In this document: positions 15,181 through 23,662 of the stretch, in pieces
Numbering within the stretch: the stretch's first letter is position 1
Layout of the letters: each line of letters begins with the position of its first letter
Translations under genes and position numbers: made by a program
The notes under the pieces: model-generated
The model's input: the letters and a program-made list of their open reading frames with translations, nothing else
What the model was told of the DNA's origin: nothing
Databases searched by the model: none
Assembly: GCA_001627335.1 (NCBI GenBank)
Contig: LUPK01000061.1
Coordinates: 1 to 40,914 of the forward strand
DNA: 40,914 bases
Direction of reading: 5' to 3'
DNA from: Nocardioides sp. REDSEA-S33_B3
Lineage (GTDB): Bacteria; Actinomycetota; Actinomycetes; Propionibacteriales; Nocardioidaceae

Positions 15181-17342
15181 GTGTCCCGTCCAGCTTCGCC
15201 GGCCTGCCCCTCGTGGGCGAGGGCGCGGCCCCGTCGACCGGCACCCCGGCCCACGACCTGTGGACCGCGCCGGAGGGCATCGCGATCAAGACGTCCTACG
15301 GGCCCGACGACCTCGAGGGCCTCGACGCCCTCGACACCTACCCCGGCCTCAGCCCGTTCCTGCGCGGGCCCTACCCGACGATGTACACCACCCAGCCGTG
15401 GACCATCCGTCAGTACGCCGGCTTCTCCACCGCCGAGGAGTCCAACGCGTTCTACCGCCGCAACCTCGCGGCCGGTCAGAAGGGCCTGTCGGTCGCCTTC
15501 GACCTCGCCACCCACCGTGGCTACGACTCCGACCACCCGCGCGTGCGCGGTGACGTCGGCATGGCCGGTGTCGCGATCGACTCGATCTACGACGCCCGCA
15601 CCCTCTTCGAGGGCATTCCGCTGGACCAGATGTCGGTCTCGATGACCATGAACGGCGCCGTGCTGCCGGTGATGGCGCTCTACATCGCCGCCGCGGAGGA
15701 GCAGGGCGTCAAGCCCGAGCAGCTCGCCGGGACCATCCAGAACGACATCCTCAAGGAGTTCATGGTCCGCAACACCTACATCTACCCGCCGGCGCCGTCG
15801 ATGCGGATCATCTCCGACATCTTCGCCTTCACCGCCGAGCGGATGCCGCGGTTCAACTCGATCTCGATCTCCGGCTACCACATGCAGGAGGCCGGGGCGA
15901 CCAACGACCTCGAGCTCGCCTACACCCTCGCCGACGGCGTCGAGTACATCCGCGCCGGCCTCGAGGCCGGCCTCGACATCGACGCCTTCGCGCCCCGGCT
16001 GAGCTTCTTCTGGGCGATCGGCATGAACTTCTTCATGGAGGTCGCGAAGATGCGCGCCGCCCGCGCGCTGTGGTCGCGCCTGGTGCGCGAGTTCGACCCG
16101 AAGAACCCCAAGTCGCTCTCGCTGCGCACTCACTCCCAGACCTCCGGCTGGTCCCTGACCGCCCAGGACGTCTTCAACAACGTCGGCCGCACCTGCATCG
16201 AGGCGATGGCCGCCACCCAGGGCCACACCCAGTCGCTGCACACCAACGCGCTGGACGAGGCGATCGCGCTGCCGACCGACTTCTCGGCCCGCATCGCGCG
16301 CAACACCCAGCTGTTGCTGCAGCAGGAGTCCGGCACCACCCGCACCATCGACCCGTGGGCCGGCTCCTACTACGTCGAGCGCCTGACCCACGACCTCGCC
16401 GAGCGCGCCTGGGGCCACATCCAGGAGGCCGAGCGGGCCGGCGGCATGGCCAAGGCCATCGAGCAGGGCATCCCCAAGATGCGCATCGAGGAGGCCGCCG
16501 CGCGCACCCAGGCCCGCCTGGACTCCGGCGCCCAGAAGCTGATCGGCGTCAACACCTACCGGCTCGCCGCCGAGGACAAGCTCGACGTCCTGCGCGTCGA
16601 CAACGACGACGTCTACCGCCGCCAGGTCGCCAAGCTCGAGCGGCTGCGCGCCGAGCGCGACGACGACGCCGTCCGGTCCTCGCTCGAGGCGCTCACCCGC
16701 TCCGCGGAGCAGGGCAGCACCGGCATGGACGGCAACCTGCTCGCCCTGGCCGTCGCCGCCGCCCGCAACAAGGCCACCGTCGGTGAGATCTCCGGCGCGC
16801 TGGAGAAGGTCTACGGCCGCCACCAGGCCGTGATCCGTACGATCAGCGGCGTGTTCCGCGACGAGTCCGGCGACGGCGAGGGTGCCACCCAGGTCAAGCA
16901 GGTGCTCGCCGAGACCGCGGAGTTCGAGGAAGCCGAGGGCCGCCGCCCGCGCATCCTGGTCGCCAAGATGGGCCAGGACGGCCACGACCGCGGCCAGAAG
17001 GTCATCGTCTCCGCCTTCGCCGACATGGGCTTCGACGTCGACGTGGGGCCGCTGTTCTCGACGCCCGAGGAGGTCGCGCAGCAGGCGGTCGACAACGACG
17101 TGCACATCGTCGGTGTCAGCTCGCTGGCCGCGGGCCACCTCACCCTGCTCCCGGCGCTGCGCAGCGCGCTGGCCGAGCAGGGCCGTGACGACATCATGGT
17201 CGTCATCGGGGGCGTCATCCCGCCCGACGACGTGCCGACCCTGCTGGAGATGGGTGCCGCCGAGGTGTTCCTGCCCGGCACGGTCATCGCACAGTCGGCG
17301 CTCTCGCTGCTGGCCACGCTGCGCGAGCAGCTCGGTCACTGA
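15177..17342 (+). CDS. mutB: Methylmalonyl-CoA mutase large (alpha) subunit
   Basis: 721 residues. Catalytic subunit using adenosylcobalamin to form succinyl-CoA in propionate, odd-chain fatty acid and branched amino acid breakdown, or in the reverse direction for polyketide precursors. Y80 (TIRQY), R198 (FMVRNTYIY) and H235 ([11 protein letters not shown]) match the Propionibacterium active-site residues Y89, R207 and H244. The first two separate methylmalonyl-CoA mutase from isobutyryl-CoA mutase. The cobalamin-binding domain begins near 590, with DGHDRG at 601-606, where H603 is the lower axial ligand. The ATG overlaps the mutA stop and is preceded by AGGGAGG. Its stop overlaps meaB. Confidence 0.97.
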   Translation: MSVPSSFAGLPLVGEGAAPSTGTPAHDLWTAPEGIAIKTSYGPDDLEGLDALDTYPGLSPFLRGPYPTMYTTQPWTIRQYAGFSTAEESNAFYRRNLAAGQKGLSVAFDLATHRGYDSDHPRVRGDVGMAGVAIDSIYDARTLFEGIPLDQMSVSMTMNGAVLPVMALYIAAAEEQGVKPEQLAGTIQNDILKEFMVRNTYIYPPAPSMRIISDIFAFTAERMPRFNSISISGYHMQEAGATNDLELAYTLADGVEYIRAGLEAGLDIDAFAPRLSFFWAIGMNFFMEVAKMRAARALWSRLVREFDPKNPKSLSLRTHSQTSGWSLTAQDVFNNVGRTCIEAMAATQGHTQSLHTNALDEAIALPTDFSARIARNTQLLLQQESGTTRTIDPWAGSYYVERLTHDLAERAWGHIQEAERAGGMAKAIEQGIPKMRIEEAAARTQARLDSGAQKLIGVNTYRLAAEDKLDVLRVDNDDVYRRQVAKLERLRAERDDDAVRSSLEALTRSAEQGSTGMDGNLLALAVAAARNKATVGEISGALEKVYGRHQAVIRTISGVFRDESGDGEGATQVKQVLAETAEFEEAEGRRPRILVAKMGQDGHDRGQKVIVSAFADMGFDVDVGPLFSTPEEVAQQAVDNDVHIVGVSSLAAGHLTLLPALRSALAEQGRDDIMVVIGGVIPPDDVPTLLEMGAAEVFLPGTVIAQSALSLLATLREQLGH

Positions 17343-18346
17343 TGGCGGCTCCCGACCGGGACAGGGACCAGGAGAAGGTCGACCGGCTCGTCGAGGGCAT
17401 CCGCGCGCAGCGACGCGCGGCGGTCTCGCAGGCGATCACGCTGGTCGAGTCCTCCCGTCCGCAGCACCGTGCCCAGGCGCGGGCGCTGCTGACCGAGCTG
17501 GCCGAGGAGTCCGGAGGGTCCGACGTGGTCCGGGTCGGGATCTCCGGCGTGCCGGGGGTCGGTAAGTCGACGTTCATCGAGGCGCTCGGCACCCGGCTGG
17601 TCGCCGAGGGCCACAAGGTGGGCGTGCTGGCCGTCGACCCCTCCAGCGTGCGCACCGGCGGCTCGGTCCTGGGTGACAAGACCCGGATGGGCCGGCTCTC
17701 GGTCGAGCCGGACGCCTTCATCCGGCCCTCGCCGTCGGCCGGCACGCTCGGCGGCGTCGCCCGGGCGACCGTGCAGGCCATGGGCGTCCTCGAGGCGGCC
17801 GGCTACGACGTGATCCTGGTGGAGACCGTCGGTGTCGGTCAGTCGGAGGTGACGGTGGCCGGGATGGTCGACACCTTCTTGTTCCTGACGCTGGCCCGCA
17901 CCGGCGACCAGCTGCAGGGCATCAAGAAGGGCATCCTCGAGATCGCCGACGTCATCGCGGTCAACAAGGCCGACGGCGACCGCGAGCAGGAGGCCCGCGC
18001 CGCCGCACGCGACCTCGCCGGCGCCCTGCGCCTGGTGCGAGGCAAGTCCGAGTGGGCGCCGCCCGTGGTCACCTGCTCGGGCCTGCACGACGTCGACGTC
18101 GACGACGTCTGGTCGCGCGTGCTCGCCCACCGCGAGCACCTCGGCCTCGACGGGCTGAGGGCCAAGCGGGCCGAGCAGCAGCTGGAGTTCACCTGGGCGA
18201 TGGTCCGCGACGAGCTCGACCAGCGGCTGCGGCTCTCGGCCGGGGTGCGCGAGGTCCGCGAACAGATCCGCGACGCGGTGCTCGCCGGCGAGCTGCCCGC
18301 GACGGTCGCGGCCGACCGGATCCTGGAGGCGTACGACGCGGGGTGA
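17342..18346 (+). CDS. meaB: Methylmalonyl-CoA mutase-associated GTPase MeaB
   Basis: 334 residues. A G3E-type GTPase chaperone that gates cobalamin loading and protects the mutase from inactivation. The Walker A motif GVPGVGKST is at 69-77. A DPSS stretch of switch I type follows (AVDPSSVRTGGS), then ETVGVGQSE and the NKAD base-recognition motif. The helical N-terminal arm and C-terminal dimerisation arm are both present. Its ATG overlaps the mutB stop by one base, so the three genes form one translationally coupled operon. A gap of about 100 bp follows. Confidence 0.95.
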   Translation: MAAPDRDRDQEKVDRLVEGIRAQRRAAVSQAITLVESSRPQHRAQARALLTELAEESGGSDVVRVGISGVPGVGKSTFIEALGTRLVAEGHKVGVLAVDPSSVRTGGSVLGDKTRMGRLSVEPDAFIRPSPSAGTLGGVARATVQAMGVLEAAGYDVILVETVGVGQSEVTVAGMVDTFLFLTLARTGDQLQGIKKGILEIADVIAVNKADGDREQEARAAARDLAGALRLVRGKSEWAPPVVTCSGLHDVDVDDVWSRVLAHREHLGLDGLRAKRAEQQLEFTWAMVRDELDQRLRLSAGVREVREQIRDAVLAGELPATVAADRILEAYDAG

Positions 18347-18446
18347 CCCGTCCGGGTGATGCCTTGGGGGTCGTCCGGGCTATTCCGGGGCGCGGTGGCG
18401 GGGAGCAGGATGCCGTCACCCTTTACTTCTTCACCTTGGAGGCATC

Positions 18447-19529
18447 GTGCAACGTCGCACCCGCCCCGCTGTGCTCGCCCTGGCCGCCGGTGCCGTCACC
18501 CTCTCCGGCCTGGCCGCCCCCGCGTCGGGAGCCACCGCCGAGGAGGTCGGCGACGGACTCGTCGCGCCGCTGAGCCTGGCGGTCGACGACGACGGGACCG
18601 TCTTCGTCGCCCAGAACTTCGCCGGCATCCTCACCCAGCTCGGACCGGGCAGCTCCCGCAAGGACCTGGTCACCGCCGAGGGCCAGGAGGTCGGCGGCGT
18701 CTCGGTCTCCGACGGCGTGGTCACCTACGTCACCACCGCCATGGGTCCTGAACCGGCCGCGGCCCTGTGGACCGTGGAGAACGGCGGCGACCCGGTGCAG
18801 GTCGCCGACCTCTGGGGCTACGAGCAGGAGGCGAACCCCGACGGCAGCACCCGCTACGGCGTGAAGGGGATGACCCGCCCGTGCCGCCGCAAGGTCGACC
18901 GCGAGCTGAGACCGCTCCTGAAGTACACCGGGGTGGTCGAGTCCCACCCCTACGCCACCCATGTCGCGGGTGGCACCACCTACGTCGCCGACGCAGCGGG
19001 CAACTCGATCCTTGCCGTGACCGACGGAGAGGTGTCGACCGTGGCGACCCTGCCGCCGGTGCGCATCGACATCACGAAGCGTCGCGCCAAGGTGATGGGT
19101 CTGCCCGGGTGCGCGAAGGGCTCGACGTACAAGGCCGAGGGCGTGCCCACCGACGTGGAGATGGGCCCGGACGGGAACCTCTACGTCACCTCGCTCCCCG
19201 GCGGTCCGGAGGACCCGCGGATGGGCGCCAACGGCGGCGTCTACCGGATCGAGCTCGCCACGGGCGACGTGACGCGGTACGCCGGTGGCCTGGTGTCCCC
19301 GGTCGGGCTGGCGATCGGCCCTGATGGCACGGCCTACGTCTCGATGCTGTTCGCCTCGGTGGTCATGGAGCAGAAGTTCCTGCAGGAGCCGACCGTCTTC
19401 GCCGAGGTCCCGTTCCCGGGTGACGTGGAGCTGGTCGACGGCGAGGTCTACGTCACCGAGACCGACCTGATGGGCGACCCCGCCGCCCCAGCCGGCCGGG
19501 TGCTGCGTCTCACGCCCGACGCCGGCTGA
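18447..19529 (+). CDS. Secreted ScyD/ScyE-like beta-propeller protein
   Basis: 360 residues starting at GTG, with GGAGG six bases upstream. A Sec signal peptide is clear: basic MQRRTRP, a hydrophobic core, and likely cleavage near residue 30 after PASGATA. The mature part shows repeated blades of the kind PLSLAVDDDGTVFVAQ, DVEMGPDGNLYVTSLPGG and PVGLAIGPDGTAYVSML. These match ScyD/ScyE-type NHL-like propellers. Such proteins are named after the scytonemin locus but are common in actinobacteria with no known role. It is probably extracellular. It is transcribed alone between meaB and an amidohydrolase. Confidence 0.82.
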   Translation: MQRRTRPAVLALAAGAVTLSGLAAPASGATAEEVGDGLVAPLSLAVDDDGTVFVAQNFAGILTQLGPGSSRKDLVTAEGQEVGGVSVSDGVVTYVTTAMGPEPAAALWTVENGGDPVQVADLWGYEQEANPDGSTRYGVKGMTRPCRRKVDRELRPLLKYTGVVESHPYATHVAGGTTYVADAAGNSILAVTDGEVSTVATLPPVRIDITKRRAKVMGLPGCAKGSTYKAEGVPTDVEMGPDGNLYVTSLPGGPEDPRMGANGGVYRIELATGDVTRYAGGLVSPVGLAIGPDGTAYVSMLFASVVMEQKFLQEPTVFAEVPFPGDVELVDGEVYVTETDLMGDPAAPAGRVLRLTPDAG

Positions 19530-19544
19530 CGTCGGGAGGACCCG

Positions 19545-19585
19545 TCGACATGTCCCGCCCCTCTACCCTGGGCGGGACATGTCGA
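19545..19585. repeat. 16 bp inverted repeat spanning the amidohydrolase start
   Basis: TCGACATGTCCCGCCC (19545-19560) is exactly inverted at 19570-19585. The 9-base spacer CTCTACCCT contains a possible -10 hexamer TACCCT (19564-19569). The right arm contains the start codon (19579). Each arm carries ACATGT. It may be an operator across the promoter, a terminator for the gene upstream, or both. Confidence 0.75.
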
Positions 19586-20787
19586 ACCCGATCGCCCCTT
19601 CACCGGGCCCCCTGACCGCCTCCGCCCTCATCGCGCAGGTCGTGGCCGACCACGAGGCCGAGCTGGTCGGCCTGCGGCGCGACCTCCACGCCCACCCCGA
19701 GCTGTCCTGGACCGAGCACCGCACCACCGACGTGGTCGCCGGGCACCTGGAGGCCATCGGGTGGCGGCTGCAGCGGCTGAGCCCCGCCGGGCTCGTCGCC
19801 GACCTCGGCACGGGGGAGCGGACCGTCGGCCTGCGCGCCGACCTCGACGCGCTCCCGGTCCAGGAGGTCTCCCACGATCCCTGGCGCTCGACGGTGCCCG
19901 GGGTGGCCCACGCCTGCGGGCACGACGTGCACACCACCGCCCTCGTGGGCGCGGCTCACGCGCTGGCCCGACTGCACGCCATCGGTGAGCTCGGCGGCCG
20001 GGTGCGGCTGTTCTTCCAGCCCGCCGAGGAGGTCATGCCCGGCGGCGCCGTGCACCTGATGGGCATGGGCGTCCTCGACGGCGTGGAGCGGGTCTTCGCC
20101 CTGCACTGCGACCCCGGGGTCGACGTCGGCCAGGTGGGGCTGCGGCTCGGACCCCTCACCAGCGCCGCCGACCGCATCGAGATCCGCCTCGAGGGCACCG
20201 GCGGGCACACCTCGCGCCCCCACCTCACCGGCGACCTCACCTTCGCGCTGGCCAAGATGACGACCGAGCTGCCGGCGATCCTGTCGCGCCGCCTGGACCC
20301 CCGCTCGGGCGTCAGCGTCGTGTGGGGGATGGTCCAGGCCGGGTCCGCCCCCAACGTCATCCCCGACCACGGCGTGCTGGCCGGCACCGTGCGCATCCTC
20401 GACGCCGTCGCCTGGGCCGAGTGCGAGAAGCTCGTGCGCGAGCTGGTCCACGAGATCGTGCGGCCCTACGGCGTCACCGCCCACCTGGACTACCAGCGCG
20501 GCGTGCCCCCGGTGGTCAACGAGTCGCTGTCCAACCGGATCCTCGCCGAGGCGGTCACCGAGGTCCTCGGCCCCGACGGCCAGGTGATGGCCCCGCAGAG
20601 CCTGGGCGGCGAGGACTTCGGCTGGTACCTCGACCAGGTGCCCGGCGCGATGATGCGGCTCGGCACCCGGACCCCCGGCGGCGTCACCTACGACCTGCAC
20701 CAGGGCAACCTGCACATCGACGAGCGGGCCATCACCATCGGTGCGCGGCTGATGGCCGAGGCCGCCTGGCGGGCCCTGCGCGCCTGA
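19579..20787 (+). CDS. M20 family amidohydrolase / N-acyl amino acid hydrolase
   Basis: 402 residues of the M20D metallopeptidase family (HipO/AbgA/IAA-amino-acid hydrolase type). It hydrolyses an N-acyl or amide bond with two metal ions in the cytosol. Metal-site motifs are ACGHDVHTT (C113, H115), FQPAEE (E150, E151) and the late LHQGNLHIDE. The dimerisation domain sits between about 190 and 300, with TGGHTSRPH. The substrate is unknown; aminoacyl aromatics, hippurate and p-aminobenzoyl-glutamate are all possible. The ATG lies in the right arm of a 16 bp inverted repeat, with TACCCT nine bases upstream. No ribosome site is seen, so a leaderless message is likely. Confidence 0.88.
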   Translation: MSNPIAPSPGPLTASALIAQVVADHEAELVGLRRDLHAHPELSWTEHRTTDVVAGHLEAIGWRLQRLSPAGLVADLGTGERTVGLRADLDALPVQEVSHDPWRSTVPGVAHACGHDVHTTALVGAAHALARLHAIGELGGRVRLFFQPAEEVMPGGAVHLMGMGVLDGVERVFALHCDPGVDVGQVGLRLGPLTSAADRIEIRLEGTGGHTSRPHLTGDLTFALAKMTTELPAILSRRLDPRSGVSVVWGMVQAGSAPNVIPDHGVLAGTVRILDAVAWAECEKLVRELVHEIVRPYGVTAHLDYQRGVPPVVNESLSNRILAEAVTEVLGPDGQVMAPQSLGGEDFGWYLDQVPGAMMRLGTRTPGGVTYDLHQGNLHIDERAITIGARLMAEAAWRALRA

Positions 20788-20880
20788 GTCGGGACCGACT
20801 GCTCTGCGCGGCAGGTCACTGACAGGTAACAACCGTGGGAATTTCGGCTCGTGGCGTACGCCGCGGGCCGGGTGCGGCCC

Positions 20881-20886
20881 TAGGGT
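20881..20886 (+). promoter_or_regulatory. Candidate -10 hexamer for the nucleoside transport operon
   Basis: TAGGGT would place the transcript start near 20893, giving a leader of about 46 bases before the BMP GTG. A 6 bp GC hairpin (20865-20870 with 20875-20880) directly precedes it, and GGCGTACGCC at 20853-20862 is a perfect palindrome in the -35 region. Confidence 0.45.
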
Positions 20887-20938
20887 GACCCGTTGTGTCC
20901 CGCACCACGGGGCGCTACCGATCACCAGGAGGGTTGCC

Positions 20939-21982
20939 GTGAGGAAGACGGCTCGATTTGCAGCGGTGGCCATGGCCGCCGCGCTCACCCTGTCGGCATG
21001 TGGCTCCGACGAGGGCACCGACGAGGGCACCGACAACGGGGACGCCCCCACCAGCGACATCAAGGTCGGCATGGCCTACGACGTCGGCGGCCGTGGTGAC
21101 CAGTCGTTCAACGACTCCGCCGCCGCGGGTCTGGACCAGGCCATCGACGAGTTCGGCATGGAGTCCCAGGAGTCCGAGGCCGAGGACGGCGAGGCCGAGT
21201 CCGCTCGCGAGGAGCGCCTGCGCACCTTCGCCGACGCCGGCTACGACCCGATCATCGCGGTGGGCTTCGCCTACGCCGCCTCGATCGGCAAGGTCGCCGA
21301 GGAGTACCCCGACGTCCACTTCGCGATCATCGACGACTCCAGCGTCGAGGCCGACAACGTCGCCAGCCTGGTCTTCGCCGAGGAGCAGGGTTCCTTCCTG
21401 GTCGGCGCGGCCGCCGCGCTGAAGACCGAGACCGACCAGATCGGCTTCGTCGGCGGCGTCGAGACCCCGCTGATCCAGAAGTTCGAGGCGGGCTACGTCG
21501 CCGGCGCCGAGTCGGTGAACCCCGACATCGAGGTCGACGTCACCTACCTCACCCAGGTCCCGGACTTCTCCGGCTTCGCCGACCCGGCCAAGGGCAAGAC
21601 CGCGGCCGAGGGCATGTTCGACAACGGTGCCGACATCGTCTACCACGCCGCCGGCGGCTCGGGCGGCGGCGTCTTCGAGGCTGCCTCGGAGTCCGGCAAC
21701 TGGGCCATCGGTGTCGACTCCGACCAGTACAACACCGCCGACCCGTCGGTGCAGGACTCGATCCTGACCTCGATGCTCAAGAACGTGAACGTCGCGGTCT
21801 ACGAGTACCTCTCCCAGGTCAACGACGGTGACTTCCCGTCCGGTGTCACCACCTACGACCTCGAGGTCGACGGTGTGGGCTACTCCACCAGCGGCGGCTT
21901 CGTCGACGACATCGTCGAGCAGCTCGACGAGCTGAAGCAGCAGATCATCGACGGCGAGATCTCGGTGCCGACCGCACCGTGA
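20939..21982 (+). CDS. BMP-family lipoprotein, nucleoside-binding protein of an ABC importer
   Basis: 347 residues. A signal sequence ends in lipobox LSAC with C21 as the lipidated residue, followed by an acidic linker with DEGT repeats. The body matches the BMP/PnrA (Med/TmpC) family: GMAYDVGGRGDQSFNDSAA, GYDPIIAVGFAYA, GFVGGVETPLIQKFEAGY and AAGGSGGGVFEAA. Characterised members bind purine or other nucleosides. The GTG is chosen for AGGAGGG six bases upstream and the proper signal peptide. It is the first gene of the transport operon, separated from the ATPase gene by a hairpin that may lower downstream expression. Confidence 0.93.
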   Translation: MRKTARFAAVAMAAALTLSACGSDEGTDEGTDNGDAPTSDIKVGMAYDVGGRGDQSFNDSAAAGLDQAIDEFGMESQESEAEDGEAESAREERLRTFADAGYDPIIAVGFAYAASIGKVAEEYPDVHFAIIDDSSVEADNVASLVFAEEQGSFLVGAAAALKTETDQIGFVGGVETPLIQKFEAGYVAGAESVNPDIEVDVTYLTQVPDFSGFADPAKGKTAAEGMFDNGADIVYHAAGGSGGGVFEAASESGNWAIGVDSDQYNTADPSVQDSILTSMLKNVNVAVYEYLSQVNDGDFPSGVTTYDLEVDGVGYSTSGGFVDDIVEQLDELKQQIIDGEISVPTAP

Positions 21983-22004
21983 CCTGACCCGTCAGGCTCC
22001 ACCT

Positions 22005-22040
22005 CGCAGGCCACGTCCGCTCCGGCGGGCGTGGCCTGCG
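22005..22040 (+). terminator. Hairpin between BMP gene and ABC ATPase, likely attenuator
   Basis: CGCAGGCCACG (22005-22015) pairs perfectly with 22030-22040. The 14-base loop can form a short inner CCG/CGG stem. It begins 22 bases after the BMP stop. No T-run. Partial termination or 3' protection would give excess binding protein over the ATPase, a common arrangement. Confidence 0.6.
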
Positions 22041-22103
22041 GCTTCCCGCGCACGCGCCACCGTCGGATAGCGTGCTCGTCGGCGCGGACCGTCTGCGCGC
22101 CAT

Positions 22104-22131
22104 CCAGTGAGATTTTCCCAGTGAGCTTTTC
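22104..22131. repeat. 14 bp tandem duplication upstream of the ABC ATPase
   Basis: CCAGTGAGATTTTC (22104-22117) is followed directly by CCAGTGAGCTTTTC (22118-22131), one mismatch. The stretch is T-rich for this genome. It ends 19 bases before the GTG at 22151. It may be an operator or a slippage product. Confidence 0.65.
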
Positions 22132-22150
22132 GGGACCGGAAGGGGTTCTC

Positions 22151-23662
22151 GTGTCCGACGTCGCACCTGCGGTGCGCCTGCGGGGGATCGGCAAGCGGTT
22201 CCCGGGCGTGATCGCGAACGACGACATCAACATCGACGTGGCTCGCGGCACGATCCACGCGATCGTGGGTGAGAACGGCGCCGGCAAGTCGACGCTGATG
22301 AAGATCCTGTACGGCGTCCAGGCGCCCGACTCCGGGACCATCGACATCGCGGGCACCCAGGTCAGCCTCGGCTCGCCCGCCGACGCGATCAAGCACGGCG
22401 TCGGCATGGTCTTCCAGCACTTCCAGCTCGCCGACAACTTCACCGTCCTGGAGAACGTCGTGCTCGGCGCCGAGAAGCTGCACGGCATCGGCTCGGCCGC
22501 CCGCGAGGAGATCGTGCGGATCTCCGACGCCTACGGCCTCGGCGTCGAGCCGGACCAGCTGGTCGAGGACCTCGGCGTCGGCGCCCGTCAGCGCGTGGAG
22601 ATCCTCAAGGTCCTCTACCGCGGCGCGAAGGTGATCATCCTCGACGAGCCCACCGCGGTCCTGGTGCCGCAGGAGGTCGACGAGCTGTTCGGCAACCTGC
22701 GCGAGCTCAAGGCCGAGGGCCTCTCGGTCATCTTCATCTCCCACAAGCTCGACGAGGTCCTCTCGATCGCCGACGAGATCACCGTGATCCGCCGGGGTAC
22801 GACGGTCGCGACCGTCGACCCGGCCGGCACCACCTCGCGCGAGCTCGCCGAGCTGATGGTCGGCTCGGAGCTCCCCAGCCCCTCCACCGAGGCCTCGACC
22901 GTCACCGAGCGCGTCACGCTGCACGTGGCCGACCTCGGACTGCCCGGTGAGAACCGCCCGCTGCTCGAGGCGGTCTCCTTCGACATCCACGCCGGCGAGG
23001 TCCTCGGCATCGCCGGCGTCGAGGGCAACGGCCAGGCCGAGCTCGTCGAGGCGATCATGGGCATGCGCCCGGGTGCGACCGGCACCGTCCGCCTCGCCGG
23101 CCAGGACCTCACCGAGCTCTCCACGCGCAAGCGTCGCGAGGCCGGCATCGGCTACATCCCCGAGGACCGCCACCGCCACGGCCTGCTGCTCGACGCCCCG
23201 CTGTGGGAGAACCGCGTCCTGGGCCACCAGACGCGCAAGCCCTGGGTGCGTCGCGGCCTGATCGACCGGGGTGCCTCGCGCACCGACACCCAGCGCATCG
23301 TCGAGGACTACGACGTCCGCACCCCGGGGGTCGACACCTTGGCCCGAGCCCTGTCCGGCGGCAACCAGCAGAAGCTGATCGTGGGCCGCGAGATGAGCGG
23401 CGACCCGATCCTGCTCATCGCCGCCCACCCGACCCGCGGCGTCGACGTCGGCGCCCAGGCGGCGATCTGGGGGCACATCAAGGAGGCCCGTCGCCAGGGC
23501 CTGGCCGTGCTGCTGATCTCTGCGGACCTCGACGAGCTGATCGGGCTCTCCGACCGCATCGAGGTCATCCTGCGGGGCCGCCTGGTCGGCTCCTTCGACC
23601 CGGGTCAGGTGACCCCCGAGCAGCTCGGCTCGGCCATGACCGGTGCGGGAGGTGCCGCGTGA
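22151..23662 (+). CDS. ABC transporter ATPase with two NBDs, nucleoside import
   Basis: 503 residues with two fused ATPase domains, as in RbsA, YufO/NupO and BmpB-type importers. NBD1 has Walker A GENGAGKST at 40-48, a degenerate signature LGVGARQ and Walker B VIILDEPTA. NBD2 has the family's altered Walker A (GVEGNGQAE), a canonical LSGGNQQK and LLIAAHPTRGVDVGA. It powers the two permeases encoded next. The GTG at 22151 is chosen for GGAAGGGG just upstream and because homology starts there. An upstream GTG at 22121 would add ten residues. Its stop overlaps the permease start. Confidence 0.94.
   Translation: MSDVAPAVRLRGIGKRFPGVIANDDINIDVARGTIHAIVGENGAGKSTLMKILYGVQAPDSGTIDIAGTQVSLGSPADAIKHGVGMVFQHFQLADNFTVLENVVLGAEKLHGIGSAAREEIVRISDAYGLGVEPDQLVEDLGVGARQRVEILKVLYRGAKVIILDEPTAVLVPQEVDELFGNLRELKAEGLSVIFISHKLDEVLSIADEITVIRRGTTVATVDPAGTTSRELAELMVGSELPSPSTEASTVTERVTLHVADLGLPGENRPLLEAVSFDIHAGEVLGIAGVEGNGQAELVEAIMGMRPGATGTVRLAGQDLTELSTRKRREAGIGYIPEDRHRHGLLLDAPLWENRVLGHQTRKPWVRRGLIDRGASRTDTQRIVEDYDVRTPGVDTLARALSGGNQQKLIVGREMSGDPILLIAAHPTRGVDVGAQAAIWGHIKEARRQGLAVLLISADLDELIGLSDRIEVILRGRLVGSFDPGQVTPEQLGSAMTGAGGAA

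Noticed and set aside
15384..15395. MutB has TTQPWT where Propionibacterium has AFRPWT
   Set aside because: As I recall, mycobacterial and other actinobacterial MutB also carry Gln here, so it is not an anomaly.
14976..17339. Long open frame antisense to mutB
   Set aside because: Same GC-bias shadow effect; composition dominated by Gly, Val, Asp and Arg with no recognisable domain.
20887..20938. Possible purine riboswitch before the BMP gene
   Set aside because: The predicted leader is about 46 bases, too short for a purine aptamer plus platform, and the conserved loops are absent.
21003..21036. Tandem repeat in the BMP gene after the lipobox
   Set aside because: It codes for the DEGT linker common in lipoproteins; ordinary.
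22977..23100. Degenerate Walker A in NBD2 of the ABC ATPase as a sign of decay
   Set aside because: The altered second P-loop is normal for RbsA/YufO-type fused ATPases.
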